Positions 24,352-35,871 of a stretch of 64,000 nucleotides of DNA are shown piece after piece (the stretch's first letter is position 1; each line of letters opens with the position of its first letter). The stretch spans positions 31,715,256 to 31,779,255 of the forward strand of contig NC_069135.1 of assembly GCF_026914265.1 (NCBI RefSeq), read 5' to 3'. The position numbers were made by a program, and so were the translations under genes. Under the pieces are notes generated by a model that saw only the letters and a program-made list of their open reading frames with translations, was not told the origin of the DNA and searched no databases. The stretch comes from Mya arenaria. Its lineage: Eukaryota; Mollusca; Bivalvia; Myida; Myidae.

Positions 24352-24600
24352 CGATAACACGATGATGAAAACACGACAGTGCGATGATGAAAACGTGAAA
24401 TCAGGAAACTACGATGTTGAAAACGCGACAGTACGATGGTGAAAACACGATTGTTTATCGCATTATCATCATCTTATTATCGTAATATCGCGTTTTCATT
24501 ATCGTACAATCGCGTTTTCATCATCGTTCTGTCGCGTTTTCACCATCGTAGTTTCATGATTTCGCGTTTTCATCATCGTACTATCGAGTATCGCGTTTCA
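24352..24600. mobile_element. Palindromic element built of a short repeated word
   Basis: The left half (24352-24453) repeats CGATGATGAAAACACGACAG-like words. The right half (24508-24596) repeats the inverse, TCGCGTTTTCATCATCGT. The two halves can pair over about 90 bp (ACGATGTTGAAAACGCGACA, GCGTTTTCACCATCGTAGTT). It is CpG-rich in AT-rich surroundings. It is probably a non-autonomous element; no target duplication was identified. Confidence 0.65.
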
Positions 24601-24609
24601 GATCAACAC

Positions 24610-26790
24610 ATTCACAAGCGATGAATAACGGCATTCGGTAGATAACGCAATCCAGGGCATGATAATAAATGTAGTTCTTGGGTACTGGACTTCCTCTTAT
24701 TGTCATTGTTCAATTTCAGTTTAACTTTAATCCCTTTATCTTCTTCCAAGATTTGGCCCGTACTTTACATATTTTTTTATAATTACTTTTACTATGTACA
24801 TGCACTTGTTTACTCAAAATTACTGGTGCGGAATAATATTGTGAATACCTATATTATACAAACTTGCTTTTAAAAGCCATTGTTATAACACTTCATGGAA
24901 TAATTTCACAATGCCTGACTCTAAATATTGGATCATCTTGATGAAAAAATAATGTTTAAAACTACCGGGTAGGCATTATCGCCGCATTCTATTGGCTAAT
25001 TTATCAATGGTAAGGCCTGTTTTTCTAAATACGGAAGAGAAGCAATTGTGACGTAAATGGATTCTCCCGTTCTAAAAATAGCCAACTTCCGGGGTTAAGT
25101 ATTGTTGATATTGGTCGTTCTAAATATTTCAATTTGGGGAATTTTTCGTGTTTTTCTCCGTATCTGGATTAGGAATGGTGGGATAAGCCTGTAGGTAACG
25201 TTCTGAAATATGAATAGTTCTGTGAAAGACAATATCTGTGAAACAAATATGCAAACTCAAAGCCCAATCAGCCGCGTGGGCGGATCGAACATACTTGTGT
25301 TATTAACATTTCTTACCTAAATAACTTGGATTTCAAAGAGGCTGCACAAGTGCTGTACATATACATATTATTTATTGGCATCGCAGATACATTGCACTTA
25401 AATGTAAGTATATCTTTGCAAAAGACAATTTATATGATTAACCTTATTAATGTAATCAACATCACATCACATGTATGTACATACGTTTAATTATTGTAAA
25501 CAATACATGACGTACATATCATGTATACAAACATGTACATCTGGTTAATCTACAGTATAAACTAAAGATCGCCATTTTCCTCTGATCATATCTATTTGCA
25601 AGAGAATGAGTGCATGGCATACTAACACACAGAGGCCGTAAAGTAAGGTCATGTTTATCATTAATTAGTTTAAATATATTGATCAATGGACAAAGCATTA
25701 CCAGAGTATGCATACCGATTCGTTATCTATGTTATTTATATTTTTCCGATAATTATATTCAAATATTTATTCGATGAACGTTCACTCATTTAAATGTGTA
25801 CAGTGTGTTTTGAAACGTTTCATATAAAATGACATTAAGCATTTGCTAACATCGATAATCATCGTGACTTAGTTGTATCCACAGTGATTTGGAATTAAAA
25901 ATCATGTACATATCTACATATATCATTTAGCTTGCCATAAGTCACTAATAGCTTCTTTAACCCAATATATGCGATATGGGCGAGAAAGCGTTCGTTCTAA
26001 ATTTGCAAAATAATGAATGATTCTTTATTGTAGTGGTGTTTTAGAACTACATGTACAAACATATTTAAAATACATTATTCATCTATAAGAATATTATATT
26101 AAAACCCCCGTGTCATTGTGGTTTTATCATGTTGCAATCTTATGTTTATACTTCGTTTCCAAAGCAGGTTAATTAGAACTAGTTCGTATGCAGATCAAGA
26201 CAGTTATAATTACGAAATGAAGATGTCATGATCTCAGTGCAAATCAATACTACACGATAACTATCAAGTACATTTATGTTACCAGTATACTAGTATTGTA
26301 TATAAATAATATTTATTTTAGATGTGTATAGATACACATGATTCATTTTCCCAGGGTGTATAATACAATGATTGAATAGTTCATTAGGAACCATCATTTA
26401 AAATTGCTATAAGTTATTTCAGTGTACATCTAAAATGGTATGGGAAGGTGATACACATGTTTTTTCTTTGATCAGTAAGTAAGCTGAAGTTAATTGTTAA
26501 TTACCGTGATACATGTATATATAGAATACAACTTACCAGTACAGGAAACATCCGTCAAAATAAGCCTATAAGTAACTGATAAGAAAGGTTTACAATAGTT
26601 AATAGCTAAAAGATGCATGCGAATATATAACAGAAGTCTTTTTTCCGAAAAAGATCAAATAGCATATCGATAGCCTAGCTGATTCACATACATTGTGTGG
26701 CGACTCTGTATGTATATTGGGGTCGAATGTATGTATATTACGTTCCAAACTGACACCATTCCCTGTTCGAAATGCATTATTAAATTATCA
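24610..26790. other. AT-rich intergenic sequence without features
   Basis: No gene, RNA or clear repeat. At 24990-25080 CCAAT-like (ATTGGCTA) and CRE-like (TGACGTAA) words sit close together and could mark a promoter, but no exon follows. Confidence 0.4.
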
Positions 26791-27748
26791 GTGTAGATCT
26801 AAGTCCTTCCGACAGCCAGGCAGTCGGTCTGCCCACGCACCCGAGGTGTAGATCTAAGTCAATCCGACAGTCAGGCAATCGGTCTGCCACATACCTGAGG
26901 TGTAGATCTAAGTCTGTCCGACAGTCAGGCAGTCGGTCTGCCCACGCACCTGAGGTTTAGATCTAAGTCTATCCGACAGTCATGCAGGCAGTCGGTCTGC
27001 TAACGCACCTGAGGTTTAGATCTAAGTCTATCCGATAGTCATGCAGGCAGTCGGTCTGCCAACGTACCTGAGGTTTAGATCTAAGTCTATCCGACAGTCA
27101 TGCAGGCAGTCGGTCTGCTAACGCACCTGAGGTTTAGATCTAAGACTATCCGACAGTCAGGCAGTCGGTCTGCCCATGCACCTGAGGTTTAGATCTAAGT
27201 CTGTCCGACAGTCAGGCAGTCGGTCTGCCCACGCACCTGAGGTTTATATCTAAGACTATCCGACAGTCAGGCAGTCGGTCTCCCCACGCACCTGAGGTTT
27301 AGATCTAAGGCTATCCGACAGTCAGGCAGTCGGTCTGGCAACGCGCCTGGGGTGTAATTCTAAATCAGTCAGTCTAACTGAGCATCTGAGGTTCAGATCT
27401 AAGTCGGTCAAGCAGCCAGTCAGTCGATCCGCCAGCTCACGCACCCAGAGGTGTAGATCTTAGTCAATAAGGTAAAAAAGACAGTCAGTTAGTCATTCTA
27501 CCCAACCACTCGAGGTGTAGATATACGCCGATTAGTCTGTCCACGCCAGTCAGTTAGTCGGTCATTCAGTCAGTTAATCTACCTAAGCACCCGAGGTATT
27601 GATCTAAGTCAATTTTTGCGTGCATCTGCAGAGGCTTAGATCTAAGTCAGTCATTTCGTCCGCCAGCCCACGCACCAGAGGTGTAGTTCTAAGTCAATCA
27701 GGCACTCAGTCGTTCAGTCAAATCCAGCACCTGAGGTGTTGATCTTAG
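26791..27748 (+). repeat. Minisatellite, units of 55 and 59 bp, about 16 copies, decaying to the right
   Basis: Unit begins GTGTAGATCTAAGTC and contains CCGACAGTCAGGCAGTCGGT then CTGCCCACGCACCTGAG. Unit starts at 26791, 26846, 26900, 26955, 27014, 27073, 27132, 27187 and 27242 show periods of 55 and 59, the longer form having an extra atgcaggc-like insertion. After about 27350 the copies diverge into CAGTCAGT-rich sequence. Confidence 0.9.
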
Positions 27749-27789
27749 TCAGTCAGTCAGTCAGTCAGTAATTTTTTGTTGCTGTTGTT

Positions 27790-28335
27790 TTCCCACCAGA
27801 GACGGTTTTTGTGTGTCCCACAAGAGACGCTCTTTGTGTGTCTCACCAGAGACGTTCTATGTGTGTCCCACCAGAGACGTTCTATGTGTGTCCCACCAGA
27901 GACGTTCTATGTGTGTCCCACCGGAGACGATTTGTGTGTGTCCCACCAGAGACGTTGTATGTGTGTCCCACCAGAGATGTTGTCTGTGTGTCCCACCAGA
28001 GACGTTCTATGTGTGTCCCACCAGAGACGATTTTAAGTGTCCCACCAGAGACGCTCTTTGTTTGTCCCACCAGAGACGCTTTGTGTGTGTCCCACCAGAG
28101 ACGCTTTGTGTGTGTCCCACCAGAGACGCTTTGTGTGTGTCCCACCAGAGACGCTTTGTGTGTCCCACCAGAGACGCTTTGTGTGTGACCCACCAGAGAC
28201 GCTTTGTGTGTGTCTCACCAGAGACGCTTTGTGTGTGTCCCATCAGAGACGCTTTGTGTTTGTCCCACCAGAGACGCTCTTTGTGTGTCCCACCAGAGAC
28301 ACTTTGTGTGTGTCCCACCAGAGACGCGTGCTGTG
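27790..28335 (+). repeat. Minisatellite, 25-bp unit, about 22 copies
   Basis: Unit TCCCACCAGAGACGCTTTGT then GTGTG. The period is not a multiple of three and there is no stop, so all three plus frames and the minus frames stay open (up to 225 codons at 27813-28490). The array ends at CCCAATTAGGGGC. No gene. Confidence 0.95.
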
Positions 28336-29000
28336 TATCACCAGAGACATTTATAATGTGTCCCCAATTAGGGGCATATTTACTTTCACTGCCTTTAGTA
28401 ATTGACGTCAGCGTAGGTATGGACTACACACTGGCAATTGACAAGTTTGAGCTTTATTCATTCAAAATGTTATATTGTTTAATAAAATAACGTATAGACC
28501 TGTGTTTTGAATGACTCGCAACTTGGGCAGAATGTTAAATCGTGCATTAAGACGCAGACTTAAGTCTCTTTATGAAATAAAATGAAAGGTAAAAGTCAGC
28601 CAACGTCAGCCATCGTCGTAAAAAGATCTCCAACTGAGGTATAGAAATATAGTGATTAAAAGTAGGGATCTTTTACAACAAACCGTAAATGATAAGAGAT
28701 GTTTTCTGCCAAACCACATCTCCGTCAATGTCCAAAATGTACAATGCCCAATATCATAACTAATGAACATTTATTGATGACATTGCCGAAACATTTGCCC
28801 TCGTTCAGGTAATCATGATAAAATGCGCATGTATACATGATAAAATACTCGCTTACAAACATGTTTTGCTAGAAAACACCGTTTACAGGAGTGGATGAAA
28901 TCCCTGTATAGTCATTTGTGATATATTTTTGAAATGACAACCAAATACTTGCGATTTATAAAAAATGGTGAATGCGTCTTTAGACTTAATAATGAACCGT
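28336..29000. other. Intergenic, nothing recognised
   Basis: AT-rich unique sequence between the last minisatellite and a decayed MITE. Confidence 0.4.
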
Positions 29001-29360
29001 TTAAAGAGATACTCATGTTTAAAATCAAAACAATTATGTATAACAGATATAAATTTCAGTGATAAACTACATTCTAAGAAATGCATTTATGGAAAATATT
29101 AATAACTGAAAACAAGATTGTTGTCGTGTCTTAAACAGCTGAGAACGCACAAGTCTAAAATGATTGGTGAGTGCTAAAAGATTAACAGTGACCGACTATC
29201 GTCTCATAAGGTAGAAATACCGTGTTTTCTGCACATTTCTTTCAAATTAAACACAATATCTTTCATAAGAACCATTGTTTACCGCATAAATTACGTTAAA
29301 TTAAAACTATCTTTATAAATCGCGGTATATCTTATTTTGGAGTAAGAGTGTATCTCTATA
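29001..29360 (+). mobile_element. TTAA-MITE family 1, decayed copy
   Basis: Left end TTAAAGAGATACTCATG. The inside shares many words with the copies at 38968, 46533 and 49257 (aatgattggtgagtgctaaa, ccgtgttttctgcacatttc, cataagaaccattg). The right end GGAGTAAGAGTGTATCT is retained, but the outer TTAA there is lost. Confidence 0.75.
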
Positions 29361-29494
29361 ATAAACATATAAATACAAGTGTTAAGTAAAGAAATAAAAA
29401 TGATCATATGAACTGTCAAATTTTATAAAATTTATTAGCTGTTGTTCATTTTTGGAATTCCAGATTTTAAATTACGAAATATAACTTGTTTTTG

Positions 29495-29665
29495 GACACG
29501 AGAGATTTTTCGTCATCATTTTGAAATATGTTATCTAGATGTTTTCTAAACCGATTAAAACATTAATATGACTTTTTTGGCGACGGAAGATTTTTCGTCA
29601 TTGATTTGAAAAAAAACATAAGATAATTTCTTAATCGATTAAAACAATATTGTATTTTTATCTAA
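29495..29665 (+). repeat. Two-copy tandem duplication, 85 bp period
   Basis: The word agatttttcgtcat occurs at 29503 and 29588, each followed by a poly-A/T stretch and by ccgattaaaaca or tcgattaaaaca. Diverged. Confidence 0.55.
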
Positions 29666-30019
29666 AAGTATTTCTTCCTGATGAGTTGTCACAGTTGCTT
29701 AATATTTGAAACAATGCTAAAATGTTAAGGATTAAATAACGCCTGTATGCAATTTAGTTTGGAGTAACTCTGATGGATCTAATACGAGGTAGAGTAAGAT
29801 TTATTTCCCTTTGCTTGTGTTTCAAGCGTTGTCCTCCATTGTAATATTAACTTTTATCCGAAACGAAAGTGTGCGTTAACTCGTTCTATTTAATATAGTG
29901 TAATCTAAATATTGTCATTATAGTACTGTAATTCTTGACTGAGGGGCGGTCATCGTAATTATCTTTACTTTGGAGGTGTTTTTTTTTCGTTAAAGAGAGA
30001 TTCCATGTTGTGGGTTTTT

Positions 30020-30330
30020 ATTTCGCCTTCGGGGCATAACAGACACATTTTATGGATCATAGTGTCCGCCGGCGGCGGCGTCCGCGTCCGCGGCGGCATT
30101 CCATTTCAGCTCTCTTACTTTTGTTATCCATCTTTACCAAATTTGGTCCATGAATTATTAAAACTGTGACCAAATTCTCATTATCTGCTCAGTTCTAACT
30201 TGATACCAAACTTGGCTATAATGTTTATAAGCGTAATATCCCGGCTGAGTTTGATATACACATACTTAGATAGCATTATTAACCCCGGAGAAATAGCTCT
30301 TGTTATGTTAAATGTTGGCATTTTTTTTTT
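30020..30330. repeat. Dispersed repeat
   Basis: Begins near TTTCGCCTTCGGGGCATAAC, with a CpG-rich spot (GTCCGCCGGCGGCGGCGTCC) and text of the interspersed-repeat style (ctttaccaaatttggtccat). It ends near GGAGAAATAGCTCTTGTTA, like the end of the intronic repeat at 17145. Confidence 0.5.
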
Positions 30331-32744
30331 ACTAAAATGGGCTACAATGTTAAGGGTATATCTCATATAAGGTTGACCAACAGCCAGATCATGTATTCTA
30401 TTTTATCTTGGAGTTATAGTCCTAAAATTGTCAATGTTTTACGTTATTCACTTTGACTCAATCATTTCTTTCTCCGATCCTTAGTACATTCATTATAATG
30501 ATAATGGGGATACTAGTGTTTCATTTGATAAAGACGTATATCGCATTTAATATTCCAGAAGAAAGGTCCATTCAATTAATTGCTAATAAACATTCTCAAA
30601 ATTGATACAACCAGAATTTTGATTCGATTTGATTCGATTATATCTCTTGACCAAAACATATTTCGCCTAACAATGGCATAACAACTATATTTCAAGTAGC
30701 CCTTTTCAATTTCCCATGCTTTTCGCAAAATAAGTGAGGAATAAATGCAATTGTTAATTTAAATTGAAAAATTACAATATTACCCTAAATTGTGTTAAAA
30801 GGGGTATTTAATTTAATTGAAAATTATTCAATATGGCGTGTAATGTAATTCTAGGTTTACTTTAGTTTTATTTCAATCCTATTCCTTGTACGTTCTCACA
30901 CCGGAATTAAACTGTTGACCATCCAGATTGCCTTTTCCCAGAAATATCTTAATCATTATTGTTATCTTTTCATATTTACACAAGCTTTCATTGAAATGAT
31001 ATCGATATAGCCATACTGCCGGATGACCTCGGTAAGCGGCCAGGCAAAACGACATATTCCGTTTACTGTCCCTATTAAACTTGGTATGAATGTTTACATG
31101 CATCGCCTGCAACCAACGTATCTTTAAATATGGATGCCTTTTAGCGAATTTAGTATTCCAAATTTGTAAAGGTTTCCGACTTTGGGAGAATAGTATAAAG
31201 TTAAAATACATAATTAAATATAGATTTTGCATGTATTTATGTTTTATGCATACCCTATATTGTTTTATAGCTGGCCTTTCAAAGATCTTGTTTATTTTTC
31301 AAAGAAATTGCGTTTTTATTCATTCACTCTGTGTTGGGAAATTATCATGTTTCTTTTGGACACTCTTTTCTTAACAGAAGGCAGTAAATTGCACCAAAAA
31401 AAACACGGACGAGGTCAGTGTAGCATGTTTTTATCTGCAAAATAACTACACAAAAATGAGATTATTTAGTACTTTTTATAACACTAAGTACATGTAGCAT
31501 CAGGCTGAGATCCCCTACCTTAGTTCAAATGTTGGAAGTTGGCCGCGAACGGGGCTTATCGTTTCCAACTTTCCATATAGGAAAAGGGGAACCTGCCCCT
31601 TGTCTGTTATACCATTATAGCTTCGACCCTTAGATGTTTTGTACAATGGTTTACATGAAGCAGGAATACTTTACTAATCTCATTTCAATCCCTTGTGATG
31701 AGGATTGGCCCCACCCCGGGGGAGGCGGTATAGCCTCTATATTGAATTCCAAAGATAATGTTCTTGTTTAAAAAACACACTAGTAGACCAAGGCGTAAGG
31801 TATTATTCATATTTGAAAATACATGGTTCTCTATAGAATTTGTTAAAGTCAGGTCCCTTCTATAGGGTCGAGTAATGCCCCATACAAGGTCTGGCGGGGC
31901 TCCTTTTCTCATGTTTTGGTTTCTATTAAAAGTAAACTTTGAAATCATTTTTGCTAGAAATCACAAAGCCCGACACTTCACATATCTGTCTCAAATCATT
32001 ACAAGTGGCTTTTTTCTCAAGCAAACGGCCCTGGGCTCTTTACGCTTGTTTGTTTGTTTTTATTTCCTATTGGTCGTTCTGATAGGGATAAATGTTACCA
32101 TCCATCAGTTGTCCTTAGTCCTGAAATGAAAATTGAGATATTAATTAATATTTATCTGTTCAGCCTATGAGTAAATTTGATATTGTCAAATAAACTGTCA
32201 ACCGCACGCTGGTCGAGCCCTAGGGCCTGAAGTATGGACATGTATAGTTTAACTAGTGTGGGAAATGATAAACTTGTCCACTTCCGTACGAATAAGCTGG
32301 ATTAAAATTTTAAGTGGAAGTTAAGGTTATATTATATGTGAAATTAAGATGTTTTACTACAATGTTGTTAGATATTTATGGTTTATTTGCGAAGAAATTG
32401 TGGGGAAACTTATATAATTATAGTATTGGTATATTTGAATGACAGCGTGGACGAACTGAAAGTCGGTCACTTTATTTTGAAAGAAATCGTGAGTCAACCT
32501 AACCACAAGTTTTGCAAAACTAGGACACGAAATAGAAAATGTAATTGTTTTAAAATTGGGCCAATGTGATAGAAAAAATAAACCTTTTAGTGTTAAACTC
32601 AAGTGTTATTTATAACATTTTCTGAGAAGAGCGGACGTAAATTCCAAAATAATTATGGGTAGCATAGGAACTTCTGGGTCACGGGCTTTAGGTTTTTACG
32701 TAGACTATTAGATATGATGACTGTGCATGTAAGTAATATAAAAT
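30331..32744. other. Intergenic region left of the ELK gene
   Basis: AT-rich with no recognised gene. The open frames at 30879-31232 and 31090-31445 show no known domain. The last 100 bp before 32745 must contain the ELK transcript leader or promoter if the first exon is right. Confidence 0.4.
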
Positions 32745-35642
32745 ATGATGACTGTGTCTGAGAGTATGAATATAGATTGCGAAGACATACAAATGGACGA
32801 GGCTGTGGACTTGTCAGAGTTTTTCATTATTGAAGAAATAAAAACAGAGCCTGATGCTAGTGGTAAGTAGGGCTGAAATATTTCGAAGGATATCTAAGAT
32901 GTTTTGAGAAAATAGTTAAAAAAATCACCTTCGCTCTTTTGTGCATATCAATCAATGTGCTTCAATTCTGGACAAAATATTAACCATTTTATTAAAACAA
33001 TAATAATAATAATTTGTTAAAAAAAATACACGTTTATCCGGCAATCAAAATATGGCGAGAAACGAATCATTCAAAACTGTGAACGGAGCTGAGAACCGAA
33101 CTGAGTTTAAAATTTCGACGTCCAATGAAATCACTTTTGACATTTTTTTGTTTAAAAACGTTTAAAACCTTTTAAAAAAACAAAACGTTCTTGAACTCAT
33201 TTTAATTCAAGACACGATGTCATTGCTATTGATGTTCATTTTGATGGGGTTTTTTTTATTTTGAAGTAAACATTTAAGCAAATTATTCATACAGTCGCAA
33301 ACAAATGGCTCAATTGTTTAAGGCCACCAGCCTCATGTTAATCTATATGCATGTAACCGTTTCAAATTGGGTGCAAAACAAACGCAATTCAAGTTTTTAA
33401 TTATGTCATGTTTGTGGATTTTTGCAAGGCGTTTGACATAATAAGTTCAACATCATTATACGTCGGATATCGTTCATTTTGGTGTTAAGATGTGCCTTTC
33501 TGTTCTCTGACCCTCATCTCTGTATTGTCCCTTGTACCAACTAAGAAACCACGGCGATCGTGTGTGTCTTAGACATAGGCCAAAAACGAATTTGTTTTGT
33601 CAAGGTATACATCCTTGTGAAAAACTGGGAGGGTTGGTAGTTTTTTTCTTACTTTTATTAGGCTTTATGTAATAACGTTATTGTCATCTTTGGAGAATTG
33701 TGTTAAAGTAATCTTCTGTATAAAGCTTTATAGATTTTAAACTTTCGATAAAAACATACACTTAAAAAAGTGAAAAAAAATCTACCAACTGACATTAAAA
33801 ACCTTAAGAGTCGGGGCCTATTTCGTAGGTAGGGTCGGGTAACCCGAACCAAATCTATTTTTTAGGCCCTAGATATTTGGTGTCTTAATATCGGACGACA
33901 ACTGAGGTATTTTATGACGTAAGCACATGGTTAAAACTGCATTTAATGTCCCAGAACTTTAGCAAGTATAAGACGTCATGAGATTCGTGTGAAATGCTCA
34001 TAAAATTCTTTTCATGCCAATGCCACCCAAACTAATAAACGGAACGAATATGTGTTCTACTTCTGCAAAACTGTCGTTCTAGAATGCATGTGCATCGTTC
34101 ATGTCACAATTGTTGCATCGTATGTGTTATTTTTCTTGACTTTAATACTTGAAACGTACGACTTTGCCATTAAAGTACGTCAATGACGTCAACGAAGTCC
34201 GGTTAGTGGGTCGTGTCCGTATATACATGTGTCAGTGCTCATTTTCAGAAATTCTCTTATAGATTGTCATATAGCAACGTCTAAGGTAAATAATTTCCTT
34301 GACCGAATGGAATGACACTACTATTTGAATCGTGAATAGTGAAACTAAATTGCTAAGAGTTTCCACTATTCCGGAAATGTCTTCAAGTGTTTAGATACCG
34401 TCTTTGAAGTCGTCGAAGTAACTCGAAAGCGATTGAAACAGAAGGAGTGCGAAACTGTCGATAATTTATTTTTTGTTTATTTTAGTTTTATGACACCATT
34501 ATCATTATCATTGCTATCACGATTCCTGGTCAGCGAGGTGCTGATTGGATTCGCTGGAATATATTTGTGTTATTCTGATTAAAAAACATGAGGTTAGTTC
34601 AAGCGTGTTTACGTTGATTTCACGGAAAATAAGTTTTGGCGTCAATCTACGAAAAAGTATATTTAAAATGACTCGCTCATGCGTTTTTTTAAACACGAAA
34701 TAAAGTATTGCAAATCATGAGGAGTGTTAAAACAAAAATAACAAAAGCTGGAACCCTTCAGTAAATGTTGATATTTGCCCAAATTTCGTCTTTGAAGACC
34801 ACATTTTTCATTAGCGTTTATTACGCGATTGAAAGTTAATTACGGCTGTGGTGTTGCGTGATTGGTTAATTGGCATTATCACGTGATGCTATCAATGTAT
34901 CCTTTTAACCACCTATTTTGTTAAAGTCCCGGTGGCCGTGTGGAATAGCCGGCTGTTTGCTAAATAAAATGTTGGCTTTACCGGCGCGGGTTCGAACCCC
35001 ACTAAAACCATAAATACTTGTTTATGCTATAACTGTTTTTTTTTCTGCAATTTCGATATCATAGAGTAAAACAAAGATAAAATAAGTGTTTTCAGATGCA
35101 TTACCGGGAAAACTTATTGTTGGTCCAAAAACATGAGCGAGTCACTTTAAGGCGAGGAATGGATCAACCTCTAAAGTTGCCATTGGAGTAGGGTAGACGT
35201 TTTTGTCCACGCGTTAAAACAACCTTCAACAAACTTATCTTACAACTTAAATACCACATGGACAATCTTGTTCCAAAATAATTTAAAAAAAAACTCTTCG
35301 TGTACGTGGATTTGACAGCTTACACTTATTTGTTTTTTTCTTATATTTTATCTTGAGTGGGATTTTTTTAAATGTAGCATTTCTTGAAGAACTAAGTGTC
35401 TGAAAATATGAGTTTGAAAAATAAAAGCTTCTATTATTGGAACTCTTTCTTCCTTATCAGATGTGGAAATTTTCAAATCGAGGAAAATGTGAAATTTTGA
35501 TTTATGATAAGGTGCTGCCGTATAACGACCAGAGATAAACTGTGTTTATAATTTGTTTCCATTTTATTTCAATAAACATAAATAACATATTATTATTATT
35601 ATTATGTATTATAATAATAATTATTATTATTATTATTATTAT

Positions 35643-35697
<55 letters not shown>

Positions 35698-35705
35698 GTA
35701 TTATA

Positions 35706-35759
<54 letters not shown>

Positions 35760-35822
35760 ATTATTATTATTATTACTATTGTTATTATGATAATATTTTA
35801 TTTTTTATAATAATTATTATTA

Positions 35823-35871
<49 letters not shown>

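Noticed and set aside
26791-28335. CRISPR array
   Set aside because: Units are adjacent without unique spacers and the genome is eukaryotic; these are minisatellites.
27776-28490. Cys-rich repeat protein frames on both strands
   Set aside because: Result of the 25-bp minisatellite; all frames open equally.
34925-35010. Functional tRNA gene
   Set aside because: Good B box, but the D and anticodon arms do not form and it lies inside a repeated element.
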